Source: Elysia chlorotica (Eukaryota; Mollusca; Gastropoda; Plakobranchidae). From it: a DNA stretch of 64,000 nt. A program made the position numbers and the translations under genes. Below, piece after piece: positions 1 to 10,540 of the stretch. The DNA lies in assembly GCA_003991915.1 (NCBI GenBank), contig RQTK01000014.1, positions 385,149-449,148 on the forward strand, written 5' to 3'. Each line of letters begins with the position of its first letter. The first letter of the stretch is position 1. The notes beneath the pieces are model-generated. The model saw only the letters and a list, made by a program, of their open reading frames with translations. It was not told the origin of the DNA and made no database searches.

Positions 1-65
1 AGCTCTCGATGCGGTACGTGTCCAGTGTGAAGCACATAATGGACTGACCAGAGAGGGAGCTAGTG

Positions 66-315
66 TTCACTTGTTGAGTTCGTTTAACGTCAGCACTATA
101 TAGGCTATATTGTAGACGGACCCCAACACTGACGTCTGACAATTTTATGTGCTGCCACACACGAGACAGGACGGGGACACCATGACTACTGTCTCAGCCG
201 ATAACATTAAACTGACACCGACCCAACCAGTAGGGGGCGAAATCGCCAGGGCTCGAACCACGGACCTCCTGCGTCGGATGTCGATGTTCTACCCCAGGGT
301 TACGGCGTCCCCCTT

Positions 316-318
<3 letters not shown>
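66..318 (-). mobile_element. tRNA-derived SINE, copy 1 (subfamily with GGGGTAGAACA box A)
   Basis: Reading the minus strand, a tRNA-like head has an A-box-like GGGGTAGAACATCG and a clear B box GGTTCGAGCCC. It is followed by a conserved body (CTACTGGTTGGGTCGGTGTC, then GGCTGAGACAG), the segment GTGTGGCAGCAC, GTCTGACGTCAG, and a tail ending ATAGCCTATATAGTGCTGAC and ACGTTAAAC. The same order recurs in several other places in this window, which is what identifies it as a dispersed Pol III-type element and not a tRNA gene. The anticodon arm does not fold as a proper tRNA. Ends are approximate. Confidence 0.8.

Positions 319-368
<50 letters not shown>
319..368. repeat. (GA)n microsatellite
   Basis: About 25 uninterrupted GA dinucleotides directly abut the tRNA-head end of SINE copy 1. 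After it come a poly-G stretch and about 400 bases (to roughly 785) with no coding or repeat signal that I can support. Confidence 0.95.
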
Positions 369-371
<3 letters not shown>

Positions 372-786
372 GGGGGGGTGTAGTTGTGTATGAGGGGGAG
401 GGAAGGGTGAAAGACAGAGGGTGTTTAGCAAACATCTTGGCTTTAAATGATAATCCAGTCAATTATTGACGCAGAATGGAAGTCCGCACTGAACAGCAAT
501 AATCTGGTCGTACACCTCAGGATAATTATTTGCTGTGATGTGTTCCTCCGCAGACATTGTCAAGTATGTGTCTACAGCTCTACAATAATTTACGTAATTA
601 TTGGTTTTGGCGTCCCTTGGAGTTGGAAGTTGGATTTTCTTAGAATCCTCTACTAAACAGGGACAGCATTCTATAGAGCGTAAGATTTGGGGAAAGAGGG
701 GGGGGGGGAGAATGGAAATCGGAACCTTTTACTACTTAGTGCAGCGCCCTATCGAACGAGCTTCACAAGGGACACAGCAGTTCTTT

Positions 787-899
787 GTGAGATAGAGAGA
801 GAGTGGGTGTGTGTGTGTGAGAGAGAGACAACGAGATACATAGATAGATATATACACTGATGAATAGATAGAGAGAGATGAGAGAGAGAGAGGGGAGTC

Positions 900-936
<37 letters not shown>

Positions 937-975
937 CAGACAGAGAGGAGAGATAGAGAGAGACAGAGATACAGA
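787..975. repeat. GA-rich purine tract
   Basis: Imperfect GA repeats with interspersed GATA, GTGT and GACA units. The plus strand is almost pure purine for most of this length. Any open reading frame across it is low-complexity Ser/Leu or Arg/Glu and is not a gene. Confidence 0.9.
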
Positions 976-2046
976 GGCCCACTTTACTCTAAAATCCGTG
1001 TCACGCCTCCCGTCGCTCAGATGACTATCGCAAGTGATTGACTTTTATTGATCACACAAGATCATCCCCCATCCCAAAACTGGTTCGCGTAACATCACAG
1101 AACATCTCCTAATATACTTAAAGTCAATGTACAAATCTCAAAGTGGCTGTAGTAAATACAATCATGTTATCCATCTTTCTTACATTGCACCGAGAGAGTA
1201 ATTATGAGAGACTAGACCACCAGTTTGTCTTCAACTAGTTTAACTAGCCAATCAATACATGCACTGTTCTATTTTGAATGCCTGAAATTGAAATCACTAA
1301 GAACCGGTTACTGGGAGTTGTGCATTACACCGGTATCCGAGTGCACGTACATGTAATGGGCTTGCCTTAAATGAATGCATCCTGAATCTGGTGCGTAAAA
1401 ACCTCAGACTCATTAGCAGGACGTGGTGTCCGAAGCCCTTGCAACATCGAGCAGAAATCAATCTAGATCTAGATAAGCTGGTCTGTCACCTAGCGGCTTA
1501 GTTATAGAGGATTCACACATCCCACTCCCGTAAACCCCACCCCCTTTTTTCTCTCTCTCCAAAACATAGGACCGTAAGTACAACGTCGCGGTAGACCAGG
1601 ACTAGTCGTAAGCCTTTTCATTTTCATATTATTCCGACGGTTTCTAACCTACCGCAACTTTGTACTTAAAGCCTGTAGTCGTCCGAAACCACAACCTCAA
1701 AAACTGCAATGTCATCGATGGTTGCACAAGGTTACATTTTGTGAAGTATGGTTGGATATTGATGGGCGAAGCTCCAATTTGACTGCAGGCAGATCTAGAT
1801 CTATTAGGGATTGAAGTCAGGTCACAGTGATCGAGATGTAACAATTACACTTACAGTGTACAGCATACGGCCGAGTCGATTGCATTTTCTCGCCACTAGA
1901 CCACAAGTCAGATGTGTTTTGATACATGGTCTAAGCTAAATTCTGCAGCACACCTTCCTTGTGTCTGCTGTCTACATTTTCTCAGTTCGGTCCACAATAA
2001 TTCTTCTTCCCGCCCTGAGTGTGTGGGTTGGGGTTCTTAACGCCAA
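976..2046. other. Noncoding stretch, no recognised feature
   Basis: No exon with splice sites, no transposase motif and no Pol III boxes were found. Two short AGATCT-type runs occur (near 1462 and 1793), the same motif that clusters at 4.8-5.3 kb. Confidence 0.5.
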
Positions 2047-2100
2047 CACTGGCGGGTCCCAAGACTAACGTCTGACAATTGTACGTGCTACCACACAGAA
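2047..2100 (-). mobile_element. SINE 3' fragment, copy 2
   Basis: The minus strand matches only the segment of the SINE body that runs from GTGTGGTAGCAC through GTCAGACGTTAGTCTTGGGACC. Head and terminal tail are missing, so this is a relic. The flanks to 2627 hold a short GT repeat (2515-2528) and nothing else recognisable. Confidence 0.6.
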
Positions 2101-2627
2101 ACAACACAGCTACATTATATCCTGGCCTCATGCATGTACTCCGATATCTTGTACTTTTCCTGCCGCATGCATGTTTGCATACATGTTTAACCACATCTGT
2201 CCATCTACAACCACCCTTGAGGCAGGCTTACCGACCAGTTTGGAATAACTCTGAATCAGTAGGGTTGTGCATGTCTGTACATTACATGTTATCATGATGA
2301 GGAACAAAAGAGAGACTCTAGGAGTAGGACGTGATGAACAAGATCTGAGGACCAGACAGTTCAGTGACATTCTGGCAGGTGACCTCGGTATCACACGAGT
2401 TTGGAGCTTAGACAATGGACAGTGGGAAAGGAGGGACAAGTCGGAGAGGGATTGGCGAAAAAAAAATTGAAAGGTATAGACAGACAGTATGGAAATGAAA
2501 AGAAAGATTAGCATGTGTGTGTGTGTGTCAGGTAAATAAGAGATTGGTTGATTAAATGCGGATTTTCACATGTCAATTTCAGTGTTCACTATGAACGCTA
2601 ATAGTAATACACGTATTAATAGTTCCA

Positions 2628-2631
2628 TAGG

Positions 2632-2664
<33 letters not shown>

Positions 2665-3060
2665 AGAGAGAGGGAGAGAGAGAAACAGAGAGACACAGAG
2701 AGAGAACTGAAGAGACAGACAGACAGAGAATAAAAGAGAGAGAGAGGGTAAGAAAGATAAAAAGAGGGAGAGGGTAAGAAAGATAGAAAAAGATAGGCAA
2801 AGACAGAGAATGAGAGAGGGGGGGGGGGGGGGAGAGGAGAGGAGGGAAGAAGGAGAGAGGAGAGAGAGAGAGAGAGGGAGAAACATAGAGAGAGATAGAG
2901 GGAGAGAGAGAGAAAGAGACAGACAGACAGACAGACAGAGAATAAGAGAGCGAGGGTAAGAAAGATAGACAGAGGGAGAGGGTAAGAAAGATAGAAAAAG
3001 ATAGAGGGAGAGGCAAAGACAGAGAATGAGAGAGAGAGGGGGGAAAGAGTGAGAGAGAGG

Positions 3061-3093
<33 letters not shown>

Positions 3094-3153
3094 GGGGGGA
3101 AAGAGTGAGAGAGACAGGGAGAAACATAGAGAGTGAGAGAGAGAGAGAGAGAC

Positions 3154-3198
<45 letters not shown>
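2628..3198. repeat. Long polypurine GA-rich satellite-like tract
   Basis: About 570 bases in which the plus strand is nearly all purine. It contains pure (GA)n, GACA runs, poly-G interruptions and an internal longer repeat (GGTAAGAAAGATAGAAAAAG and related words recur several times). Long Ser/Leu-rich reading frames on the minus strand are a by-product of CT repeats. Confidence 0.92.
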
Positions 3199-3201
<3 letters not shown>

Positions 3202-3690
3202 AAGGCCAGTATCCGTGCATTAAATATGTATTATACACATAGCTTACTATATTAAGAACTCCATGATTATACATCAAAAGCATTGTGTAAAGTTGAACAT
3301 AACAGCATACCAGATTAATTCGTGGATTGAATCAAGACAAAACTACTATAGTACTAAGGTCTTATTTCCTATGATCATTGGAACATTAAAATAAAAATGG
3401 CTTTTCTCTGATGTGAACAGTTTGCATGAATGTTGCAAATGTCACAGTGTCTGAGGTCAGGCTGCCTTGACCTTGTGAATAGAAGCTTAATGTTCTAAGC
3501 TATCTTTTATCCAATGTCACAGAAATCTATATAATCCTTAAAATATCTGTATTTTTTCATGTTATTGTTTAGAGGGCAGTAAAGACACTAGAAAAAAAAG
3601 GTCTAAAACTGTCAGTGTGATGTGAACCATGCATATCTTCACAAAAGAACGTCATTGAGTGTCTGTGCGTGCAGTGTGTTTGTATGGGTG
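3199..3690. other. Noncoding stretch, no recognised feature
   Basis: A+T-rich sequence between the purine tract and the LINE-type tail. No exon or repeat motif was recognised. Confidence 0.5.
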
Positions 3691-3699
3691 TAGGTGTGT

Positions 3700-3793
3700 C
3701 TGATGTACAATTAGTATGGACGAATGAAAGAATCTTGTAAAGCGCTTTGAGGCCTCGGCATAAAGCGCTATAAAAATTTACTTATAATTACAT

Positions 3794-3831
<38 letters not shown>

Positions 3832-3832
3832 A
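3700..3832 (+). mobile_element. 3' tail of a CR1/L2-like LINE or LINE-mobilised SINE with (ATT)n
   Basis: The segment TTGTAAAGCGCTTTGAGG ... AAAGCGCTATAAAAATTTAC, in which GCGCTTT and AAAGCGC can pair as a hairpin, is followed by TTATAATTACATG and twelve ATT repeats (3795-3830). A terminal AAGCGCTTTGAG ... AAGCGCTATA hairpin with a trinucleotide microsatellite is the usual 3' end of L2/CR1-clade LINEs and SINEs that share their tails. No reverse transcriptase lies upstream, so this is a 5'-truncated copy. The clade is inferred from the tail only. Confidence 0.65.
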
Positions 3833-4800
3833 AGAACGTTTTTCAAATAGCTGTGAATATTTTTCATTGAAGTGTCGGAAGTTTCCATGTATGTTAATCT
3901 TGCCACCCATCTGTCTGTTGAACTTTCCAAAATCATTCTATATTTCTAACCCAGTAACAATCAATGAACAAACTTCCAGTGCATTTTATATCTTTAGTTT
4001 TTAAATCAATTGCAGTAGAACTAGAACCGTGGCTTTAAATTCATATAAACTAAGAGAAAACTTTTAGCCTGTCAATAAGAGGCTTATCTGAACTGTTAAC
4101 TCCACTAAGCTGCTCATGTCACAGTGGCTTGCTATGTAATTTTTATTTTATTGCATCCAAACATTCATTTAATTGCTGAGTTAATCAGTTAAGCGAATCC
4201 ATCCACGGTATGCACAGGGCTTAAAATGTTATCTTATAAATAACCTCTAGGTGAAGTTGGGACTTCTCTGTTCTCAAAATTCAAATTCTTTCCTTTGGTG
4301 TGGAAGAAAATTGTTCAATTTTCAATTTAAATAAAGGTTGATTAAGTTCACAAAAAATGTTACTTCCAAGGAACAATTCAACAACAAGAAAAAATCAATC
4401 CAAGTGATCAAATTTTATACAAAAATGTAAAATAACATTACATGTAGCAAAATTGATAACTTCTTTTTCATGCATACTCCTATGAATGATGTATAATCGA
4501 TATGGATGCTTTTATATCATGCATTTTAATGAATTTTACAGTGTAGTAGTACATGATGGTATGACAGAAAGCACATTAGCTAAGCCTATTGTTTTTGTCC
4601 AAATTTCGCTATGTTTCTGTCCAAATAATGGATAGATACTCTGTGAATTGCAATCATTTTATTTTCAACAAAGAATGTTACCTTTTTTCAGTCCTAAGAA
4701 ACATTAATAACTAGGAGATAGCTTTTCTTTATTTGATGGTCTGGGCAAAGAATGTATAAATTTGAACATTAAAACATATTCAATAGACTAAAATCACTGA
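3833..4800. other. A+T-rich noncoding stretch
   Basis: No reading frame with recognisable homology, no Pol III boxes and no repeat was found. Confidence 0.5.
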
Positions 4801-4811
4801 GCATATGTAGA

Positions 4812-5410
4812 TTTTCTAGATCTAGAATGATCTGTACACTCTTGCAGATAAAAATAATTTTTTTTACTGCATTATAAATTATTTTTCAGCTGTTTTGTCA
4901 TCAAATACAACTAGATATAGATCTAGATCTAAGCTCAATTCTAGATTTTAAATTTATACAACAAAATGTCGCTATTAACGGATGTAAATTGATCGAAAGT
5001 ACACCAAAAAGATATAATCACTGGGGATCTAGACTAGATATATTTAAAACACATCATATATCGATATCTATAAAGAAACTGTAATTTTCTGCAAGCACTA
5101 GATCTAGAGATCTAGAGATCAACAGTTTTTAATCCTACCATTTTGTGTTCACATTGGTCTAGATAGGTTTAGATCTAGATCTAGTGTTTTATCAAATTAT
5201 AAAATCTAGATCTAGATCTAGATCTATAGATTTCGAAGTTGTCTGGAGATCTAGATCTAATCTTGATTCTATTAATAGACATAGGTAAACCCACGATGTG
5301 CTTCAATGAGCATGCTGTGAAACGAAAACCTTGTCCACAATAAATACAGCTTACCTTTTTTGTCGGTTAAACTGAAAGAATTTTCACTACTAAGTACTAG
5401 ATCTAGAAGT
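4812..5410. repeat. Cluster of AGATCT/CTAGATCT words
   Basis: The palindromic hexamer AGATCT and its run CTAGATCTAGATCT occur again and again here (near 4812, 4913, 5098, 5165, 5205-5228, 5248 and 5398) as short imperfect arrays separated by ordinary A+T-rich DNA. Isolated copies also occur near 1462, 1793, 40195 and 42318. It behaves as a dispersed simple repeat and has no protein signal. Confidence 0.75.
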
Positions 5411-6455
5411 GCTTTGCTGAATGATCAACGATGTGTTGTTTCATGCTTCGATGTAAGAATACATTGTGCAAACACAAAGAGTAACTGAACTTGAATGATC
5501 TGAAACTGAGAATCCGATTTGTAAAGCTGCGCTGCTGCTGCGCAAATCCGCAAAGATTGTCTCGAACTTCCGGGGTAGAGCAAGACATGGCTTTCCTTTG
5601 ACTAAAAGATGTAGAGACCTAGATTAGATTGACCCTCTATATTTCGATAATATAATTATAATGGCTAAATTAATCATGTTGTCGTTTGTTTTTGTTTTTG
5701 TTTATGAATTCACGCAAGTTTTTGTTATGGGCGTGTCTCTCCGCTTTTATGCAAGGGGAGTCACCAATTTAGTTAAATGAAAAAATTAAAGACTCGCTGT
5801 ACTCTCCCTTTGCTCATTGTAGTAATAAGTACTAGACTGGTATTATCATTGGGCTACACCTCCGCATTTAGCCTGCCAATATGTAGAACCGTTTGTTTAA
5901 CTGGTTTGTCTAGATAATGAAAATAAAGCTGTTGTTATTTTCTTTATGACATGTACAAAATTTAGTTAATATTATTATTAATACTAATAAGTAGTAGTAA
6001 CAGGTAATCAAAATAATGAAAATAAAATGAAGAGGATTATTTGTGTTCGTTTTTGTTGTTGTTGTTGTTGCTTTTATTCACTATTTAGGTCTATAACATA
6101 TTATCTACATAATGAAAACAAGGGGGTTTGCCGACTATTTAGATAAGATAATGAAAACAAGGGGGTTACACATTAACGACTATTTAGACAGCATTTACCA
6201 GATATTAGATAATGGTAACGAGGGTTTAATGAATATTTAGACCATAACAGGTAAGCCCGATACAAGTAAGTGGGGATTGAGGTTCCCTCAATTTTGTTTA
6301 ACATGTTTTAGTACGAGATATATAGAGAATGGCACTTTAATGAAAAACGATTAAAAAAAACTTTTATTCTACTTTCAATTAACCAATGTATGTCCAATTT
6401 GGCAGATGAGTGTGATTTATTAATCAGAAAAAAATATGGCACTGTCTTTGATTTT
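5411..6455. other. Noncoding stretch, no recognised feature
   Basis: Low-complexity A+T-rich DNA with a short GTTGTTGTT run near 6055 and a local repeat of the phrase AACAAGGGGGTT (6117 and 6157). No exon was identified. Confidence 0.5.
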
Positions 6456-6457
6456 GA

Positions 6458-6482
6458 TCTCTCTCTCTCTCTCTCTCTCTCC
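6458..6482. repeat. (CT)n microsatellite
   Basis: A short CT run followed by about 300 bases of pyrimidine-rich sequence up to the next SINE copy. The reading frames across it are low-complexity and not supported as genes. Confidence 0.8.
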
Positions 6483-6787
6483 TCCCGTTGCTGTCACCCT
6501 ATGTGTTTTCATCCTGCCCCTTCTGAGTTATATTTATCTTTCCAATTCATCCCAGCTAAGTATTTTTCATCTTCCTGCACCCCCTCCTGCTATTGCTCTT
6601 CATGCTCCTACTCATTATCAATCATTTTTAGTATACGCCTCCTGGTCCTCCGGCGCCTTAACCTCCATTCCCCCCTCCCTCGCCCTTTCCTTTTCTGGCT
6701 CGCGCGTCTCCTCCCCCTCCACCTCTTGCTCCTGTTCCTTCGACTCCTCGTTCTGTTGCTTTAATCCTAACCTCTTCCTGCTGCCAT

Positions 6788-7030
6788 TCCAAATTGGAAA
6801 GTCATCGGTTCGAATCCCACGAGTGGTAAAAAATATCTTTGTCCAATTTCGTCCCCTACTACTGTACTAGTTTAGTCTGTGTCAGTTAGATAAGACCGGC
6901 TTAAACAGGGGTTCTGGTCTTCTGCCCTGTCTCGTGTGTGGCAGCACGTAAAATCTCAGACGACAGTCTTGAGGCTCGTCCACAATACCTGTTTAACCTA
7001 TATGTTGCTGGCGTTCAACGAAACAACAAA
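6788..7030 (+). mobile_element. SINE, copy 3 (5'-truncated)
   Basis: Starts inside the tRNA-like head at a B box (CGGTTCGAATCCCACGAG) and continues through diverged CCCCTACTACTG, GTCTGTGTCAG, AAGACCGGCTTAAACAG, CCTGTCTCGTGTGTGGCAGC, TCAGACGACAGTCTTGAGG and a terminal GGCGTTCAACGAAACAAC. More diverged than copy 1; no A box is visible. Confidence 0.75.
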
Positions 7031-7099
7031 CAATTTTCTCCCCCTCACCCTCCTTCGTCTGTAGACCTATTCTTAGAAAATGTAGACCGTATAGATGTA

Positions 7100-7100
<1 letters not shown>

Positions 7101-7180
<80 letters not shown>

Positions 7181-7210
7181 AAGTAGTAGTACATGTAGTA
7201 GTAGTAGAAG
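7101..7210. repeat. (AGT)n microsatellite
   Basis: About 27 near-perfect AGT units followed by diverged AGTAGA/AGCAGC units. The poly-Ser frame is an artefact of the repeat. Confidence 0.95.
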
Positions 7211-7540
7211 AAGCAGCAGCAGCGGCAGTGGTAGAACTAGAAGGAAGCGGAGCAGCAGTAGTGGTCGTAGGTATACGTATATGTAGGTCTAACTAACATG
7301 TCTGTAGAGATGTAGGGCTTGGACCTGATCTTACAACATAACAAAATACAATAACATAGCATCATAACAACACAATACATCCAGATAATCCAGTTTGTTT
7401 GTCTCTTCTAATCATTTGTATTTGAAGTTGAATACTCAATCCAGATTTTTCCCCCGAGGAACTTCCTTTTTTCAAATTCTCTAGATTTACATGTACTTGG
7501 TTTGCCTTTTTCCAATTTCTTTCCATTTTAGTAGAGGCCA
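7211..7540. repeat. Diverged local duplication, copy A
   Basis: From AGTGGTAGAACTAGAAGGAAGCGGAGCAGCAGTA through GATGTAGGGCTTGG, TCTAATCATTTGTA and TTGAATACTC this segment is repeated, in the same order and orientation, at 8286-8545. The spacing differs because of insertions, so this is an old direct duplication that includes the AGT/AGC tract. No coding signal. Confidence 0.7.
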
Positions 7541-7654
7541 AGAGTTATTACATGTACTTCAAGAAATATAAAAGGATTTGGTTCAAGATATCAGAAAAAC
7601 TAGCCAAGTCGCAGTTGCCCCACTTGGCTTATTAATGAAGACATGGAAAGCGTA

Positions 7655-7690
7655 AGAGGATCGCTTTCGGTGGAGGGCCCGGGACCAGTA
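7655..7690 (+). repeat. GC-rich repeat core, copy A
   Basis: The phrase GGATCGCTT(TC)GGTGGAGGGCCCGGGACCAG recurs with three or four changes at 9775-9808. In both places it sits next to a microsatellite (poly-C here, (GA)n there). It is probably part of an unrecognised dispersed element. Confidence 0.55.
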
Positions 7691-7696
7691 GACGAA

Positions 7697-7766
7697 CCCC
7701 CCCCCCCCCCCCCCCCCCGCCCCCCGTCCCCGCCCCCCGCCCCCCGTCCCCCCCCCCCCCCCCCCC
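7697..7766. repeat. Poly-C tract with CCCCCG units
   Basis: About 70 bases of C interrupted only by a few G and T. Poly-Pro and poly-Gly frames across it are artefacts. Confidence 0.95.
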
Positions 7767-7821
7767 TCGGGAGTTTTTGCCACATATTTTTTTTGAAACA
7801 GCAATACCTCTTGAGTATAAA

Positions 7822-8060
7822 TCCGGGTGTTACCGTTTTTTAAAGTGTCATGTAACAGAGTTATGGCCCTTGAAAGGTCATTGGGTGCGTTACAGTGTCC
7901 TACTTTCCTTCAGTAAGAAATAAACAAGAGTAATTTTGAACTAGAACAAGTCAGGCACACTAAAGGGACATACAACAAATATTTATATGGGTCTTACCAT
8001 TTTTTCAAGTGTCTTGAAACAGAGTTACGGCCCTTGAAAGGTCAATGGGTGTGATTTTTC
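7822..8060 (+). repeat. Direct repeat of a 75-bp module
   Basis: The module around CAGAGTTATGGCCCTTGAAAG (7822-7905) recurs as CAGAGTTACGGCCCTTGAAAG at 7985-8060. The two copies share GGGT(G/C)TTACC..TTTTT, AAGTGTC and GGTCA(T/A)TGGGTG. It is short, non-coding and may be the edge of a dispersed repeat. Confidence 0.65.
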
Positions 8061-8285
8061 CTGAACTAGTGTTTCTTCTGAAAATGATTGTTAACCATCT
8101 TAAAATTCTTTTACATTAAAACAAATGTTCCTTTTTATTGTCATTTCTTTTTTTTTTGCCTCTTGTCATTCAATATTTAACAAAGCTTTATAAGGTTTTA
8201 AAATCTTTGATAGCCAATTTCTCTATAATTTGGAAAAAAATATTACAACGTATTTTGGAGAAAAAGTTCAGTTCTGGCAACCAAA

Positions 8286-8545
8286 AGTAGTAGTAGTAAA
8301 ACAGTAGCAGCAGTAGTGGTCGAACTAGAAGGAAGCGGAGCAGCAGTAATGGTAGTATGTATACCCAACATGTATTTGAGATGTAGATTGTAGGGCTTGG
8401 TTTTGATATTACAACTTGTTTGTCTGTTCTAATCATTTGTAATTGAATACTCTTCCCATATTTTTTTCTTTCGAGAAACTACATTTTTTAAAGTCTCTAG
8501 AGTTTCTAAAGTCTCTAGCCTTTTCCCATTTTTTTCCCCTTTTAC
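8286..8545. repeat. Diverged local duplication, copy B
   Basis: Second copy of the segment at 7211-7540: AGTAGTGGTCGAACTAGAAG, GGAAGCGGAGCAGCAGTA, GATGTAGATTGTAGGGCTTGG, TCTAATCATTTGTAATTGAATACTC. The AGT array has shrunk here to four units. Confidence 0.7.
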
Positions 8546-9740
8546 TTAAGTCGAGATAGGCACTTTATTCCAAGCTAAATAAATTGTGATTACTACTTTA
8601 TAGAGTCGAAACAAATTTGCAAACAATTGGTTAAATCAGCAGCGTTGATATCGTGACACAATACATGTATGTATGTAATTTAGGCCCATTGTACTTTCAG
8701 CTTAACCGGATATAATTTATAAAATTTGAAAGTTTTAGAAACTGGGCTTGTACTGTTGTAGACAATAGTTTTTAGAAATAATGTATGCACCCTGTCACTC
8801 CCGAGGCTCAAACTCGGGGTTACAACTGACAATAGCTGACAATGTCACACTGTCACACTGGCCATAAACCGATGGGAGAGTCAAGGAAGTGGCACGGCAG
8901 AAATGAAAATGAAACTAAAAAAAACAACAACTAGATATTTGATCGTTTTTCGTTTCGTGCTCACTGAGTGAAAGTAAAAATGATTTTTCTTCTTTTTCTT
9001 ACATGTCTCATCCTTTTCAGGCATAAACGCAAAGAAATAGTTCTTATAATTTAGTCCTAATAAAACTTAAAATGCATCTAAAAGTAAAAGGCGTTCGAAA
9101 TAATTATAAGGGAAGCTTGCAGTGTTGCACCATTTACTGCAAAACAGGTTATCCAATAATGATATCATGGGCGGGTTAAGACTATTTAGATTACATGTTA
9201 TGGTGTACGAAGCCAGTTAATACATTGCACTAAAATGTAGTAGCAACGATGATTCCTTTATCTTTCTGAGTCGTACAAGTACAAAATTTGTGCATAAAAA
9301 GATTGCTTAGAAGTGAAATGTGTGTACAGCATGTGTGGGACGATCGCTTTTCACAGTTGAGTTTCATTATGCCGCATTTGCACCGAAATATCGCTTGTAC
9401 GGGCGATCTCGTCCGAGCGATAGAGTGCACCAAAAAACATATTACGTGTATTCTTTTAAATCGTTCTCACTACACTTCTGATAACGGATGAGTAATTTTT
9501 TCTCGGCAGGACGTTTCTAAATTTCATCGAGTCTGGAACGATTGTGCGATCATCAACCAACACAAATACCTGAGACAGACTGGCGCCAGTCGCACAAGTT
9601 CACTTCGGCGACATTCGAGAGACAATACATAGATTTTATTTTAATTTACATTATCCAAGATGGATAAAGCAGAGTGTGAAGCGCTGATCACTGCCGTAGA
9701 TAAGAGGCCTGCATTGTACGATATAAAAGTCTGCAGCTGG
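8546..9740. other. Noncoding stretch
   Basis: No exon was recognised. A box-B-like phrase on the minus strand near 8800-8820 (GAGTTTGAGCCTCGGGAG) may be a decayed SINE head but has no body attached. Confidence 0.45.
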
Positions 9741-9774
9741 TTGCCTGTCTCCCTTTGACAAAACGTTTTAAAGG

Positions 9775-9808
9775 GGGATCGCTTCTGGTGGGGGGCCCGG
9801 GACCAGGG
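9775..9808 (+). repeat. GC-rich repeat core, copy B
   Basis: GGGATCGCTTCTGGTGGGGGGCCCGGGACCAG, quoted here only in outline, matches the core at 7655-7690. It is followed about 60 bases later by a long GA tract. Confidence 0.55.
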
Positions 9809-9861
9809 ACTGCTTCTGCAGGACTGTGGTCTGTGATCCAGTCGCCTCAGAGACATGGTGA

Positions 9862-10039
9862 GGGTAAGAGAGAAAGAGAGAGAGAGAGGGAGAGAAAGAG
9901 ATGGAGAGAGAGAGAAAGAGATGGAGAGAGAGAGAGAAAGAGATAGATAGATAGATAGATAGATAGATATAGAGAGAGGGAAAGAGAGAGAGAGGGAGAG
10001 AGAAAGACAGACAGAGAGAGAGGAGATACTCATACTCAT

Positions 10040-10073
<34 letters not shown>

Positions 10074-10080
10074 TAGACTC

Positions 10081-10125
<45 letters not shown>

Positions 10126-10127
10126 AA
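9862..10127. repeat. GA-rich purine tract
   Basis: Imperfect then perfect (GA)n with GATA units (9945-9970) and two CATACTCATAGAG-like interruptions. The minus-strand Ser/Leu frames across it are not genes. Confidence 0.93.
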
Positions 10128-10249
10128 GGGAGATAAAAGAGAAGGGCGGGGGAGGGAGGTATAAAGAGACAGTCAGTGTCAATATTTAGAGACATGGAGG
10201 TCAACACCATGTCTCTTGTGCCCAATGATGAAATGTCAAAGACATAGTG

Positions 10250-10540
10250 AGGGCGAACTGGCTCAATTGGTAGAGCGTAAGTCTCCAGATAGAAAGGTCG
10301 GCGGTTCAAATCACACGATTACAATTAAAAAACCCAACAATAATTTGTCTGAATTTCTCCCTAACTGATTGGGTCGGTGTCACTTAATGTGACCAGCTGA
10401 GACAGAGTCAAGGTCTCCCCACCCTGTCTCGAGTGTTGCAGCACGTAAAATTGTCAGACGTCAGCCTTGGGGCCAGTCCACAGTATAGCCTATATAGTAC
10501 TGACGTTGAACGTTAAACCGCAAATTAAGTCAAACTCAAA
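10250..10540 (+). mobile_element. SINE, copy 4 (full-length, lysine-like head)
   Basis: The best-preserved member of the second head subtype. Box A TGGCTCAATTGGTAGAGCG and box B GGTCGGCGGTTCAAATC stand at tRNA-like spacing. The body then reads CTGATTGGGTCGGTGTCAC, GACCAGCTGAGACAG, CCCTGTCTCGAGTGTTGCAG, GTCAGACGTCAGCCTTGGGG, ATAGCCTATATAGTACTGAC and ends GAACGTTAAAC plus a (CAAACT)-type tail. Body and tail equal those of copy 1 although the head differs. Confidence 0.85.

Noticed and set aside
2579..3283. Long Ser/Leu-rich reading frames on the minus strand (also at 749-982 and 9641-10127)
   Set aside because: They are translations of (CT)n microsatellites, with no splice sites, no complexity and no homology signal.
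7583..7843. Poly-Gly and poly-Pro frames
   Set aside because: Produced entirely by the poly-C tract.
10262..10332. Possible tRNA-Lys gene (GGTAGAGCG ... GGTTCAAATC)
   Set aside because: Box A and B are present but the acceptor stem does not pair and a SINE body follows, so it is a SINE head.
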